This document shows positions 1-8,773 of a DNA stretch of 32,955 nucleotides, one piece after another; the first letter of the stretch is position 1; every line of letters starts with the position of its first letter. Both the position numbers and the translations under genes were made by a program. The stretch lies in assembly GCA_026399015.1 (NCBI GenBank), contig JAPLRS010000039.1, positions 1 through 32,955 of the forward strand, in the 5' to 3' direction. The stretch is from Methylococcales bacterium. GTDB lineage: Bacteria; Pseudomonadota; Gammaproteobacteria; Methylococcales; Methylomonadaceae. The notes beneath the pieces were generated by a model. That model was not told where the DNA came from, ran no database searches, and saw only the letters and a program-made list of their open reading frames with translations.

Positions 1-1449
1 TAAGGTGGTTTCAGCCTCTGTTAACTCACCATCACTGAGAATTTTTTGCTCCAAATCAACACCGTCTAAACGTTTGGTAACCATCTCGTCAAACGCTAAG
101 GCAAACGTAGGATAATCATGCATACTAATGGTTAATCCCGCTGCCATTGCATGACCACCAAATTTACTGAGTAACTTAGGGTAAGCAGCGGCAATATCAC
201 TTAATACATCACGCACGTGGATACCCACTATAGATCGCGCAGAGCCTTTAATTAGATCATCACCAGCGGGGGCAAACGCAATAACCGGGCGATGTATTTG
301 GTCTTTAATGCGTGAAGCTAAAATCCCAATAACACCTTGATGCCATGAAGCATCATAAATACACACCCCCGCCGGTAAATGACTTTTATCTAACATTTTC
401 ATGTCATTGATTAACAGCATGGCTTCTTGCTTCATGGTTGCTTCAACTTCTTTACGATCGTTATTAAAGCCATCCAGTTTTACAGCAATTGATTTAGCAA
501 GTCGCTCATCGTCAGTTAATAGGCATTTAATTCCTAAAGCCATGTCATCCATGCGCCCCGCCGCATTTAAGCGCGGACCAATCGAAAAACCTAAATCTGT
601 TGCCACTAGCGTTTGAGGATTTTTACCCGCCACTTCTATCAACGCTTTTAAGCCGGCATGACATTGACCATTTCTAATGCGCAAAATACCTTGATGTACT
701 AAAGCGCGGTTGGTTTGCTCCAAAGAAACTACATCGGCCACTGTACCTAATGCCACATAATCTAATAATTGCCCCAAATTTGGCTCAGGAATTTTTTTTA
801 GCTCAAACCAATTAAGTTCTCTTAAGCGACTTCTAAGTGCCATTAACACATAAAACATCACCCCAACACCTGCTAAGGATTTATTAGGAAAATTGTCACC
901 GACTAAATTTGGATTAACTATAACATCTGCCTCAGGCAATTCAGCACCGGGTAAATGGTGATCAGTGACCAACACCTTGATGCCTGCAGCATTAGCTGCC
1001 TTAACACCCTCTATGCTTGATATGCCATTATCAACGGTCAAGATGATATGTGGATTTTGTTGCTGAACTAGCGCAACAATTTCAGGGGTTAAACCATAGC
1101 CGTATTCGAAACGATTAGGCACAACAAAATCAACCGGTCCCGCACCTAATAATTGCAAGCCTTTAATGGCAACCGCACAACTTGTGGCACCGTCGGCATC
1201 AAAGTCAGCGACTATACTGATGCGTTGCTGTTCTTTAACCGCCACAATAAGATGATTAACCATCTCATCCATGCCAGACAACAACCAAGGGGAAGGTAGT
1301 TTTGCTAGAGTTCTATCGAGATCTATTTCAGAAGTTACACCCCTCGCTAGAAATATGCGTTCTAACAAGGGATGTAACTGAGGTGATAAAGCTGAATGTT
1401 TTTTAAGGGGCCTACGGACTATGGCTTTTTTTTCGCCTTGAAAATACAT
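1..1449 (-). CDS. recJ: Single-stranded-DNA-specific exonuclease RecJ (C-terminus beyond window)
   Basis: RecJ degrades single-stranded DNA 5' to 3' in RecF-pathway recombination and in mismatch and base-excision repair. My translation from the ATG at 1449 is open to the left edge, giving 483 residues of a family usually about 570 long, so the C-terminus is missing. The DHH-phosphoesterase motifs are present: DFDADG at residues 82-87 and VTDHH at about 161-165, which supply the metal-binding Asp and His residues. The start follows an AGGA ribosome binding site five bases upstream. The gene lies 36 bp downstream of the DUF934 gene on the same strand and may be the last gene of the cysI operon or have its own promoter. 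Identity is secure; only the 3' end is unseen. Confidence 0.95.
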   Translation of the reverse strand, partial: MYFQGEKKAIVRRPLKKHSALSPQLHPLLERIFLARGVTSEIDLDRTLAKLPSPWLLSGMDEMVNHLIVAVKEQQRISIVADFDADGATSCAVAIKGLQLLGAGPVDFVVPNRFEYGYGLTPEIVALVQQQNPHIILTVDNGISSIEGVKAANAAGIKVLVTDHHLPGAELPEADVIVNPNLVGDNFPNKSLAGVGVMFYVLMALRSRLRELNWFELKKIPEPNLGQLLDYVALGTVADVVSLEQTNRALVHQGILRIRNGQCHAGLKALIEVAGKNPQTLVATDLGFSIGPRLNAAGRMDDMALGIKCLLTDDERLAKSIAVKLDGFNNDRKEVEATMKQEAMLLINDMKMLDKSHLPAGVCIYDASWHQGVIGILASRIKDQIHRPVIAFAPAGDDLIKGSARSIVGIHVRDVLSDIAAAYPKLLSKFGGHAMAAGLTISMHDYPTFALAFDEMVTKRLDGVDLEQKILSDGELTEAETTL

Positions 1450-1485
1450 TCAGTTCCTAATGTGTGGGTAATTGGGCAATACAGC

Positions 1486-1938
1486 TTAAATTATTGAAGA
1501 TTGATACTTAACCGTAAAGTCATTTAAGTTGTTTAATACCGCGTCTAAATCAGGCGTTTTTTCAGTCGCATAGGCATTAACACCTACGCGTGATAGATAA
1601 AATACTTGCTCTGGAAGGTAACGACCGATGGCTCTAATTTCATCTTTATAATCATAACGACCGCGTAATAACCAAGCTTGGGAGAAAGATCGACCATCCG
1701 CAAAATCTGCAAAGTCTAACTCCACTAATTTTATGTTTGCTAGATCCTCAGCAAAATCTGCAACGCTATCACTGGCTTTTAAACGTAAACCCACTTTTCC
1801 ATTATGAGCTACTAAATCTGCACGGTCTTGCAACCATCTATCCAAAGAAACGGTGATATCTCCTGCAACCAACGCTGCGTCATCAGCAATAAATTGCCAC
1901 GTGTTGTCTACACGCTGTTTGTCTTTAATTATTTGCAT
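1486..1938 (-). CDS. DUF934 family protein, partner of CysI
   Basis: A 150-residue soluble protein that I recognise as DUF934, a family found almost always next to cysI-type sulfite reductase genes in Proteobacteria and presumed to help sulfite reduction; its biochemical role is not established. No signal peptide, membrane segment or cysteine pair is visible, so an electron-carrier role through a cluster is unlikely. Its ATG lies inside the 3' end of cysI (14-nt overlap), indicating translational coupling and a shared transcript. The C-terminal half (from about residue 60, including SQAWLLRGRYDYKDEIRAIG) is the part I associate with the family. Confidence 0.85.
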   Translation of the reverse strand: MQIIKDKQRVDNTWQFIADDAALVAGDITVSLDRWLQDRADLVAHNGKVGLRLKASDSVADFAEDLANIKLVELDFADFADGRSFSQAWLLRGRYDYKDEIRAIGRYLPEQVFYLSRVGVNAYATEKTPDLDAVLNNLNDFTVKYQSSII

Positions 1939-3577
1939 AAACTTGCTCTTTAAAAGGATTGATACCTAAACGATTAACGGCTTCTAAGAAAGTTTCTTCT
2001 TCTAAACGATTTTTTACGTACACGTCTAAGATAGTGGTAATAGCTTTAGTAATTTCATCTTTAGCAACGGCAGGTCCTAAACGCTCACCAATGGCCGCAT
2101 TATTTTCTGAAGATCCACCTAATGTTATTTGATACCACTCAGCACCTTTTTTATCGACCCCTAAAATACCGATATGACCCACACTCTGATGGGCACATCC
2201 GTTCATACAACCCGACATATTAATTTTTAACTCACCAATGTCATGAATGTAATCTAAATCATCTAAGGCTTCGTTAATTTCTTTCGCAACACCAATAGAT
2301 CCAGCATTTGCTAAAGAGCAAAAATCCAATCCTGGGCAACAAATCATATCGGTTGCTGTACCAATATTGGGTGTGGCTAGTTCTAAAGCAGCTAATTTTT
2401 GCCAAACAGTATATAAATCTGCTTGTTTAACATCCGCTAATATTAAATTTTGTCTATGTGTCGCTCTTATTTCACCAAAGCTATATGCATCTGCAATATC
2501 TGCAACCGCATCCAATTGCACATCAGTAACATCACCAGGAGGCATATCAGGGGCTTTTAAGGAAATAAATACAGCCGTATAACCTGACACTTTATGAGCT
2601 GCAGTGTTATGCGCCAACCAAGTAGCAAAAGCTTTATCGTTTACTTTATGTTCCGCAAAACTAGTGTCAGTATCTGCAGCCAAATCATAAGCAGGAGAAG
2701 CAAAATGAGCTTTTAGCTCATCAACACGCTCTGCACTCAGTTCATTAGCATCACGCAGATGCGCCCATTCAGCATCAACTAATTTAGTAAACTCTTCTAA
2801 ACCCGTTTCTTTAACCAGAATTTTAATACGCGCTTTGTATTTATTATCCCGACGCCCAAATAGGTTATAAATTCGTAAGATAGCTTCTAGATAAGACAGT
2901 AAATGTTTTTGCTCTAAATAAGGCTTAATAACTTGGCCAATGATGGGAGTACGACCTAATCCACCGCCTACAAAGACTTTAAAACCCACCTCACCCGCAT
3001 CATTTTTAACCAAATGCAAACCAATATCATGAAATTGAGTTGCCGCTCTGTCGTTAAGCGCACCACTCACCGCAATTTTAAATTTACGCGGTAAATAATC
3101 AAATTCAGGATGCAATGTTGTCCACTGTCTAATTATTTCGCAATAAGGCCGTGGATCTGCAATTTCATCAACGGCTACACCGGCTAAATGATCAGACGTA
3201 GTATTACGCATACAGTTACCACTGGTTTGAATGGCATGCATTTGCACAGTGGCCAACTCAGCTAAAATCTCAGGCACTAACTCTAATTTAGGCCAGTTAA
3301 ACTGGATATTTTGCCGCGTGGTAAAGTGACAATAATTTTTGTCATAAGTCCGTGCGATATGAGCCAACTTACGCACTTGTTTAGAACTAATTAATCCATA
3401 AGGCCCTGCAACGCGTAATAACGGTGCATGGGTTTGAATATAAACCCCGTTTCTTAAGCGTAAAGCACGATATTCATCTTCTGACAACTCGCCTTTAAAG
3501 TAATTTTCGGTCTGACGTTTAAATTGAGCGACACGCTCATCAATGAGGGTTTGATCGTTTTCGGTATACTGATACAT
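1925..3577 (-). CDS. cysI: Assimilatory sulfite reductase hemoprotein subunit (nitrite/sulfite reductase family)
   Basis: Siroheme/[4Fe-4S] reductase converting sulfite to sulfide for cysteine synthesis with six electrons. The 550-residue length fits the single-chain type. The cluster and siroheme ligands are visible as C414-X5-C420 (CPGLDFC) and C457-X3-C461 (CMNGC). The N-terminal ferredoxin-like half carries the conserved run around residues 75-95 (YDKNYCHFTTRQNIQFNW). No cysJ flavoprotein gene is nearby, so electrons probably come from ferredoxin or another donor; this is inference. The overlap with DUF934 favours sulfite over nitrite as substrate. A good sigma70-type promoter sits about 45-70 bp upstream of the start codon. 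No strong Shine-Dalgarno precedes the ATG at 3577. Confidence 0.92.
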   Translation of the reverse strand: MYQYTENDQTLIDERVAQFKRQTENYFKGELSEDEYRALRLRNGVYIQTHAPLLRVAGPYGLISSKQVRKLAHIARTYDKNYCHFTTRQNIQFNWPKLELVPEILAELATVQMHAIQTSGNCMRNTTSDHLAGVAVDEIADPRPYCEIIRQWTTLHPEFDYLPRKFKIAVSGALNDRAATQFHDIGLHLVKNDAGEVGFKVFVGGGLGRTPIIGQVIKPYLEQKHLLSYLEAILRIYNLFGRRDNKYKARIKILVKETGLEEFTKLVDAEWAHLRDANELSAERVDELKAHFASPAYDLAADTDTSFAEHKVNDKAFATWLAHNTAAHKVSGYTAVFISLKAPDMPPGDVTDVQLDAVADIADAYSFGEIRATHRQNLILADVKQADLYTVWQKLAALELATPNIGTATDMICCPGLDFCSLANAGSIGVAKEINEALDDLDYIHDIGELKINMSGCMNGCAHQSVGHIGILGVDKKGAEWYQITLGGSSENNAAIGERLGPAVAKDEITKAITTILDVYVKNRLEEETFLEAVNRLGINPFKEQVYANN

Positions 3578-3620
3578 GAAATGTAGGGGCTAGTTTTAGG
3601 GCTAATAAATATTTTTGGTA

Positions 3621-3649
3621 ATCATATACTGTGCGTCATAAAATGACAA
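3621..3649 (-). promoter_or_regulatory. Sigma70-type promoter for cysI operon
   Basis: On the minus strand TTGTCA (3649-3644) is followed, after a 17-bp spacer, by TATGAT (3626-3621). Both hexamers differ from consensus at a single position. Predicted transcription start is near 3614, giving a leader of about 37 nt before cysI. No CysB-type site can be called by eye. Confidence 0.65.
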
Positions 3650-3710
3650 AATTTATTGGTTGATGATATTATTGCCGGCAGAAATTATTACATTTTAAAA
3701 ATAACTAATT

Positions 3711-3716
3711 AGGGGG
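3711..3716 (+). promoter_or_regulatory. Ribosome binding site fixing the GTG start of nhaD
   Basis: AGGGGG lies eight bases before the GTG at 3725. It is the strongest reason for choosing that non-ATG start, which also gives a proper hydrophobic N-terminal segment. Confidence 0.7.
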
Positions 3717-3724
3717 AACTTTTT

Positions 3725-5083
3725 GTGCGATTTTTATTAATATTGTTATCAGTGTTGCTGGTACCACAAATGGCGATGGCGAGTGGCTTTGAAAGTCTTG
3801 GCCTAACAGGAACTGAGCGTGGTATCTATACTGTGCTTATTTTCCTTATCGCTTATGGCTTTGTAATGACAGAAGAATTTACGCACATGCGTAAATCTAA
3901 ACCCGTTATTCTTGCTGCGGGCATTATTTGGGCTCATGCTGCAATTTTAGCAGGTCAAAAAGGTGTTTCTGTTGAAGCTGTACATGAAGCTTTTGAATAC
4001 AACTTAAAAGAATATGCTGAATTGATGTTATTTTTGTTAGTCGCTATGACTTACATCAATTCAATGTCAGAGCGTAATGTTTTTGAAGCGCTGCGTTCTT
4101 GGATGGTAAGAAAACAATTTGGTTATCGCCAATTGTTCGTTATCACAGGCGTGATTACTTTTTTCTTATCAGCAGTTGCAGATAACTTAACAGCGGCTTT
4201 ATTAGTTGGCGCTGTGGTTTTAGCTGTTGGTTCTGATAACGAAAAATTTGTTAGCATTGGATTCGTAAACTTAGTTGTTGCGGCTAACGCTGGTGGTGCA
4301 TTCTGCCCATTTGGTGATATCACTACATTAATGGTGTGGCAAGCGGGTTATGCTGAATTCTTTGATTTCTTCAAATTATTTGTGCCTTCTATTTTCAACT
4401 ACGCTATTCCTGCTGCAGTGATGTATTTTGCAGTGCCTGATGAGCAACCAGTTGCGACTAATGAAGCAGCAGTAGAATTAAAACACGGTGGTTTAGTCAT
4501 TTGTGGTTTGTTCTTATTAACAATCGTTACTGCAGTTAGCTTCAAACAAATGTTACACCTGCCTCCTTTCATGGGCATGATGGTAGGTTTATCAGTATTA
4601 ATGTTCTACGGTTATTATTTGAAAAAATGTCACCGTGAAGAAGGCGAAGCTGGTTTTGACATTTTTAACAAAGTTAAAGAAGCTGAATGGGATACTTTAT
4701 TATTCTTCTTCGGTGTTGTTTTCGCTGTAGGTGGTTTAGGTTACATTGGTTACTTAGAACTATTATCTGGCGCTATGTATGATGGATTAGGTGCGACAAC
4801 TGCTAACATTTTAGTAGGTGTTATCTCTGCAATCGTTGACAATATTCCTGTTATGTTCGCAGTATTAAACATGAACCTTGATATGGACTTATATCAATGG
4901 TTATTAGTCACATTAACTGCGGGTGTTGGTGGTTCATTATTATCAGTGGGTTCTGCTGCTGGTGTTGCTTTAATGGGTCAATCTGATCACAAATATACTT
5001 TCTTCAGCCATTTAAAATGGACACCTGCAATCGCAGCAGGTTATGTAGGTAGTATCGTAGTCCACTATTTAATTAACCATTAA
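3725..5083 (+). CDS. nhaD: NhaD-type Na+/H+ antiporter
   Basis: Inner-membrane sodium/proton antiporter of the NhaD family (ion-transporter superfamily), expelling Na+ in exchange for protons. The 452-residue protein begins with a hydrophobic signal-like segment ending MAMASG (residues 1-20) and then shows about a dozen membrane helices. Family-typical stretches are visible near residue 150 (SAVADNLTAALLVG), residue 185 (NAGGAFCPFGDITTLMVW) and residue 375 (SAIVDNIPVMFAVL). The start is GTG, chosen on the AGGGGG site. Codon choice (GGT, GTT, CGT, TTA) is noticeably more uniform than in neighbouring genes, which suggests high expression. It is a single-gene unit with its own terminator, divergent from cysI. 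Confidence 0.93.
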   Translation: MRFLLILLSVLLVPQMAMASGFESLGLTGTERGIYTVLIFLIAYGFVMTEEFTHMRKSKPVILAAGIIWAHAAILAGQKGVSVEAVHEAFEYNLKEYAELMLFLLVAMTYINSMSERNVFEALRSWMVRKQFGYRQLFVITGVITFFLSAVADNLTAALLVGAVVLAVGSDNEKFVSIGFVNLVVAANAGGAFCPFGDITTLMVWQAGYAEFFDFFKLFVPSIFNYAIPAAVMYFAVPDEQPVATNEAAVELKHGGLVICGLFLLTIVTAVSFKQMLHLPPFMGMMVGLSVLMFYGYYLKKCHREEGEAGFDIFNKVKEAEWDTLLFFFGVVFAVGGLGYIGYLELLSGAMYDGLGATTANILVGVISAIVDNIPVMFAVLNMNLDMDLYQWLLVTLTAGVGGSLLSVGSAAGVALMGQSDHKYTFFSHLKWTPAIAAGYVGSIVVHYLINH

Positions 5084-5090
5084 TTAGTCC

Positions 5091-5124
5091 AAAAAGCGCC
5101 GCATTCCTTGTGGCGCTTTTTTTT
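5091..5124 (+). terminator. Rho-independent terminator after nhaD
   Basis: The arms AAAAAGCGCCGCA (5091-5103) and TGTGGCGC plus a T-run (5109-5124) form a stem of about 13 bp, with one G-T pair, around a five-base loop. It lies eight bases after the nhaD stop codon. Confidence 0.88.
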
Positions 5125-5196
5125 GGCTTTGTAAGCCACCATCTCTGTATAAATCCCCGCCTTACCTATAAAACTACCGTGCAAGAAAAGACAAGT

Positions 5197-6420
5197 ATGT
5201 GGCAAAAGCTATTCAACAAACGGATGTTAATCTGTGTACTTACCGGCTTTAGCTCTGGTTTACCGCTATATATTCTTATTTCTTTAGTGCCCGCTTGGTT
5301 ACGCTCTGCGGAGGTAGATTTAAAATCGATTGGCTTATTTGCTTTAATACAAATGCCCTTCACTTGGAAGTTTCTCTGGTCACCGCTATTTGATCGCTTT
5401 AGCCCACCGTTGGGCAGAAGACGCGGATGGTTATTTATCTCGCAATTAGCCCTAATTATTACTTTACCGGCATTGGGTTTGTTACAACCTAAACTAGAAT
5501 TAAGCTCTATAGCTGCCCTTGCATTTTTAATTTCATTTTTAAGCGCCTCTCAAGACATCGTGCTGGACGCTTTAAGACGCGAAATTTTATCTGACGAAGA
5601 ACTGGGTATCGGCAATACGATTCATGTGAATGCTTATAAGATTTCTGGCTTAATTCCCGGCTCATTGTCATTGATTCTTGCAGATCATTTAGCCTGGCCT
5701 ACGGTATTTGCCATCACAGGTTTATTTATGCTGCCCGGCATACTAATGACGCTATTGGTTAAAGAACCGGCCCTATTATCGGGTGCGCCTAAAACGCTTA
5801 AAGCAGCGGTATTAGAACCGTTTAACGAATTTATTCAGCGCAACGGCTTAAAGTCTGCATTATGGATTTTGACTTTTATATTTTTTTATAAACTCGGTGA
5901 TAGTATGGCAACTGCCCTTGCCACACCGTTTTATCTAGATATGGGCTATACAAAAACAGAAATTGGCTTAATTGCTAAAAATGCAGGACTATGGCCGAGT
6001 GTGTTTGGCGGCCTATTAGGTGGAATTTGGATGATTAAACTAGGCATTAACCGCGCCTTATGGTTATTTGGATTTTTCCAAATGATTGCAATATTGGGTT
6101 TTGCTTGGTTAACTACGTTAGAACATAACTTGATAGGCTTAGCAATAGTTATTGGTATTGAAGCCCTAGGGGTTGGTTTAGGTACCGCCGCTTTTGTAGC
6201 TTATATTGCCCACACCACCAATCCATTATACACCGCCACTCAATTTGCCTTATTTACCAGTCTTGCCTCGGTACCTCGTACCTTTGCAAATGCAACGACT
6301 GGTTATTTAGTAGAAGCATTTGGCTGGCAATCTTTTTTCATTTTTTGCTTTGCTATTACCTTACCAGGCATGTTGTTATTATTTAAAGTAGCACCATGGC
6401 CGACTAAAAATACAGTTTAA
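5197..6420 (+). CDS. ampG: AmpG-family MFS permease (muropeptide transporter)
   Basis: Major-facilitator permease of the AmpG family, which in other Gammaproteobacteria imports anhydro-muropeptides from cell-wall turnover into the cytoplasm for recycling. The protein starting MWQKLFNKRML has 407 residues and about 12 membrane helices. The stretch SIGLFALIQMPFTWKFLWSPLFDR with the following GRRRGW loop (residues about 48-82) is typical of the family. The frame extends upstream to a GTG at 5110, but that lies inside the nhaD terminator hairpin and yields an implausible N-terminus, so the ATG at 5197 is preferred. The 3' end overlaps that of the convergent xth by four bases. Substrate is inferred from family. 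Confidence 0.85.
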   Translation: MWQKLFNKRMLICVLTGFSSGLPLYILISLVPAWLRSAEVDLKSIGLFALIQMPFTWKFLWSPLFDRFSPPLGRRRGWLFISQLALIITLPALGLLQPKLELSSIAALAFLISFLSASQDIVLDALRREILSDEELGIGNTIHVNAYKISGLIPGSLSLILADHLAWPTVFAITGLFMLPGILMTLLVKEPALLSGAPKTLKAAVLEPFNEFIQRNGLKSALWILTFIFFYKLGDSMATALATPFYLDMGYTKTEIGLIAKNAGLWPSVFGGLLGGIWMIKLGINRALWLFGFFQMIAILGFAWLTTLEHNLIGLAIVIGIEALGVGLGTAAFVAYIAHTTNPLYTATQFALFTSLASVPRTFANATTGYLVEAFGWQSFFIFCFAITLPGMLLLFKVAPWPTKNTV

Positions 6421-7184
6421 ATAGCGTAATCCATCAATAAAGGCGCATGATCAGAAAAGCGTTCATCTTTATAGATAGCAGTGGCCAACACTTTATCCTT
6501 TAAGGCTGCGCTGACAATTTGATAATCTATTCGCCACCCCACATTATTAGCCCAAGCTTGGCCTCTATTTGACCACCACGTGTATTGATCAACTTCTTGA
6601 TTAACGACTCTAAAGGCATCATGCCACTGACCATCAGCAAACAATTCATCTAACCAAGCACGTTCTTCAGGTAAGAACCCTGAGTTCTTTTTATTGCCCC
6701 GCCAATTTTTTAAATCAATTTCTTTATGGGCAATATTCCAATCACCGCAAATAATATAATGGCGGTTAGACGCTTCTAAGGTTTTTAAATAAACTCTAAA
6801 GCGCTCTAAAAAACTAAACTTGTAATTTTGACGCTCATCGCCAGAAGATCCAGAAGGTAAATATAAGGAGATAACACTTAAATCGCCAAATTGGGCTTCG
6901 AGGTATCGACCTTCACTATCTATATCCTCTATACCCAAGCCATGAACCACCTTATCAGGTTGTTTTTTGGCATAAATAGCCACACCGCTATAGCCTTTTT
7001 TTTCTGCATCGTGATAAAAACAATGATAACCTTCAGGACAGAAAGTAGAGTCATCTAATTGATGGAATTGCGCTTTAGTCTCTTGAATACAGACCACGTC
7101 TGCGTTTTGTTGTTGCATCCAGGTATAGAAACCTTTTTTTTCTGCGGAACGTATTCCGTTTGCATTTAAAGTAATTACGCGCAT
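6417..7184 (-). CDS. xth: Exodeoxyribonuclease III
   Basis: Mg2+-dependent 3'-5' exonuclease and AP endonuclease of the exonuclease III family, acting in base-excision repair. The 255-residue product starts MRVITLNANGIRS. The catalytic motifs are intact: the Asn of LNANG (residue 7), the Glu of QETK (about 34), the Asp/Asn of GDWN (about 147-149) and the Asp/His of SDHAP near the C-terminus. The conserved catalytic residues argue against a catalytically dead Crc-type RNA-binding regulator, a relative found in pseudomonads. A TTG seven codons upstream (7205) is in frame, but the ATG matches the family N-terminus. The gene converges on ampG (3' ends overlap) and diverges from rpmE. Confidence 0.92.
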   Translation of the reverse strand: MRVITLNANGIRSAEKKGFYTWMQQQNADVVCIQETKAQFHQLDDSTFCPEGYHCFYHDAEKKGYSGVAIYAKKQPDKVVHGLGIEDIDSEGRYLEAQFGDLSVISLYLPSGSSGDERQNYKFSFLERFRVYLKTLEASNRHYIICGDWNIAHKEIDLKNWRGNKKNSGFLPEERAWLDELFADGQWHDAFRVVNQEVDQYTWWSNRGQAWANNVGWRIDYQIVSAALKDKVLATAIYKDERFSDHAPLLMDYAI

Positions 7185-7222
7185 AGGATCAAGAAGTGTT
7201 GCCAAATAGTCATAAAATTAGT

Positions 7223-7228
7223 ATTATA
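7223..7228 (-). promoter_or_regulatory. Probable -10 element for xth
   Basis: On the minus strand a perfect TATAAT occurs here, 39 bp before the xth ATG. The best -35 candidate, TTACAA 18 bp upstream, is weak. The 95-bp divergent spacer must also contain the rpmE promoter, which I could not place. Confidence 0.4.
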
Positions 7229-7279
7229 TTGGAATCTTTAATACAGTTGTAATCTCTTTGTGGGTAATGTGTAAGTACT

Positions 7280-7480
7280 ATGAAACCAGAAATTCATCCA
7301 GAATATAAACAAATTACTGTTACCTGTGGTTGTGGTAATTCTTTTTTAACCGGTTCTGTTATTGGTAAAGATTTGCAAGTGGAAGTATGTTCTTCTTGCC
7401 ATCCTTTCTATACCGGTAAACAACGCGTAGTTGATACTGCAGGTCGCGTTGACAAATTCATGAAAAAATACGGCAAATAA
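7280..7480 (+). CDS. rpmE: 50S ribosomal protein L31, zinc-binding type
   Basis: Ribosomal protein L31 of the large subunit, 66 residues, the usual length. It begins [16 protein letters not shown] and carries the zinc-ligand cysteines (CGCG near residues 16-19 and CSSC near 37-40), so it is the cysteine-containing rpmE form rather than the zinc-free ykgM/rpmE2 paralogue. Monocistronic: divergent from xth and closed by a strong terminator. Confidence 0.97.
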   Translation: MKPEIHPEYKQITVTCGCGNSFLTGSVIGKDLQVEVCSSCHPFYTGKQRVVDTAGRVDKFMKKYGK

Positions 7481-7507
7481 TAAATTTAATTTATTACTGT
7501 TCGTATT

Positions 7508-7544
7508 AAAAAAACCCCATCGCTACGGCGTGGGGTTTTTTTTT
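7508..7544 (+). terminator. Rho-independent terminator after rpmE
   Basis: AAAAACCCCA (7510-7519) pairs perfectly with TGGGGTTTTT (7531-7540), extended by CGC/GCG inside the stem, and is followed by further T residues. It ends rpmE about 28 bp after its stop codon. Confidence 0.92.
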
Positions 7545-7687
7545 GCGTATTATTTTTTATTTACGTACGATAAGCACCTACTCCCTAAAAATATAGTCTA
7601 TACTGGCTCACCAGTCCGCAGATATTAACCCCTAGGTTTTTATCCGCCACCCCAAATACTTTACTCTACGCTCCAAAGGATTCTTAA

Positions 7688-8773
7688 ATGATACAAGCGT
7701 TGAGTACTGCTCTATCTTGGCTACAACCCAAACCACAAACTGTTCTAAGCATTGATATTAGTGCAGTTTCCATTAAAATATTAGCCTTACAAAAACAGCG
7801 TAATCTATATCATGTCAAAGATTATACTAAGCTTAGTTTTTGTTCAGAGACAAACCCTGAACTTGCATCGATAACACCTACATTTATCAGCGACGCACTG
7901 ACTAAAGCTTTACAAAAAATACCAGGTACGTATAAAAAAGCCAGCATCTGCGTCAATAGCTCTACTATCATCTCAAAACAATTATTATTAGACGCATCAA
8001 TTCCTAGAAATGAATTCGAAGAAAATGTCTTACTAGTCGCTAATCAATACATACCTTATGGCCTTGAAGACATTTATTATGATTATAAAGTTCTAGGTGA
8101 AAACCCATTCAACTCCAAAATGCTGGATGTATTATTTATTGCCTCCCGCAGAGAAAATGTGTCTACAAAAATTGATATTCTCACACAAGCCGGGTTAATC
8201 ACTCATATCGTTGACATCGATAGTTATGCTTTAATCAATGCCTGTAACTTACTACCCGAATACATTAAGCGCTCTTTAGATCAACAAACGATCTCAGTCG
8301 TAGATATAGGCGCAGTAAATTACACATTTATTATTGTGCGTAATAATCAAGTCATATACACACATGTCCAAGATTTTGGCTGTAACCAATTAATTTTAGC
8401 GCTACAAACAGAATACCTATGTACTTACGAAGTCGCTCAAAAAATAATTTACGGCATCGATTTAGCGATAAATGACCCCAACATTGTCTTAACAAGATTT
8501 ATTAATAGCCTCATAAAACAGATTCAACTGACCCAAGAAGACTTCATCGCAGCAAATCACAACACTAAAATTGATTGTATTTTTTTATGTGGCGGTGGCG
8601 CAATCTTACCTAATCTCATAGAAAGTCTAGAAAAATCAATTAATGTCCCGACCTTTAAAACCAATCCGTTTCTAAGTATGACTATCGCTGAGCACATTGA
8701 TAAAAAAACACTACATGAAATAGCACCTACCTTAATGGTATGCAGTGGTTTAGCAATCAGAAGCTTTATATGA
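7688..8773 (+). CDS. pilM: Type IV pilus inner-membrane platform protein PilM
   Basis: Cytoplasmic actin-like (FtsA fold) protein of the type IV pilus alignment subcomplex, which binds the N-terminal tail of PilN. The 361-residue product shows the nucleotide-binding segments expected of the fold: VLSIDISAVSIKIL near residue 19, VVDIGAVNYTFI near 205 and FLCGGGAILPNL near 300. It is the first gene of pilMNOPQ and overlaps pilN by four bases (ATGA). The 143 bp between the rpmE terminator and the start presumably hold the operon promoter. A TATACT at 7599-7604 could be a -10 but has no good -35. Upstream is rpmE, not the divergent ponA often seen at this locus. Confidence 0.94.
   Translation: MIQALSTALSWLQPKPQTVLSIDISAVSIKILALQKQRNLYHVKDYTKLSFCSETNPELASITPTFISDALTKALQKIPGTYKKASICVNSSTIISKQLLLDASIPRNEFEENVLLVANQYIPYGLEDIYYDYKVLGENPFNSKMLDVLFIASRRENVSTKIDILTQAGLITHIVDIDSYALINACNLLPEYIKRSLDQQTISVVDIGAVNYTFIIVRNNQVIYTHVQDFGCNQLILALQTEYLCTYEVAQKIIYGIDLAINDPNIVLTRFINSLIKQIQLTQEDFIAANHNTKIDCIFLCGGGAILPNLIESLEKSINVPTFKTNPFLSMTIAEHIDKKTLHEIAPTLMVCSGLAIRSFI

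Noticed and set aside
6..1449. Plus-strand frames in the first 1.4 kb, such as 401-616
   Set aside because: The minus strand is continuously open and encodes RecJ with intact motifs.
5110..5196. Upstream extension of the AmpG-like permease to a GTG
   Set aside because: The extension begins inside the nhaD terminator hairpin and adds 29 residues absent from the family N-terminus.
7604..7620. Possible sigma54 promoter (TGGCTC...CCGCA) before pilM
   Set aside because: GG and GC are 11 bases apart instead of ten, and the surrounding consensus is poor.
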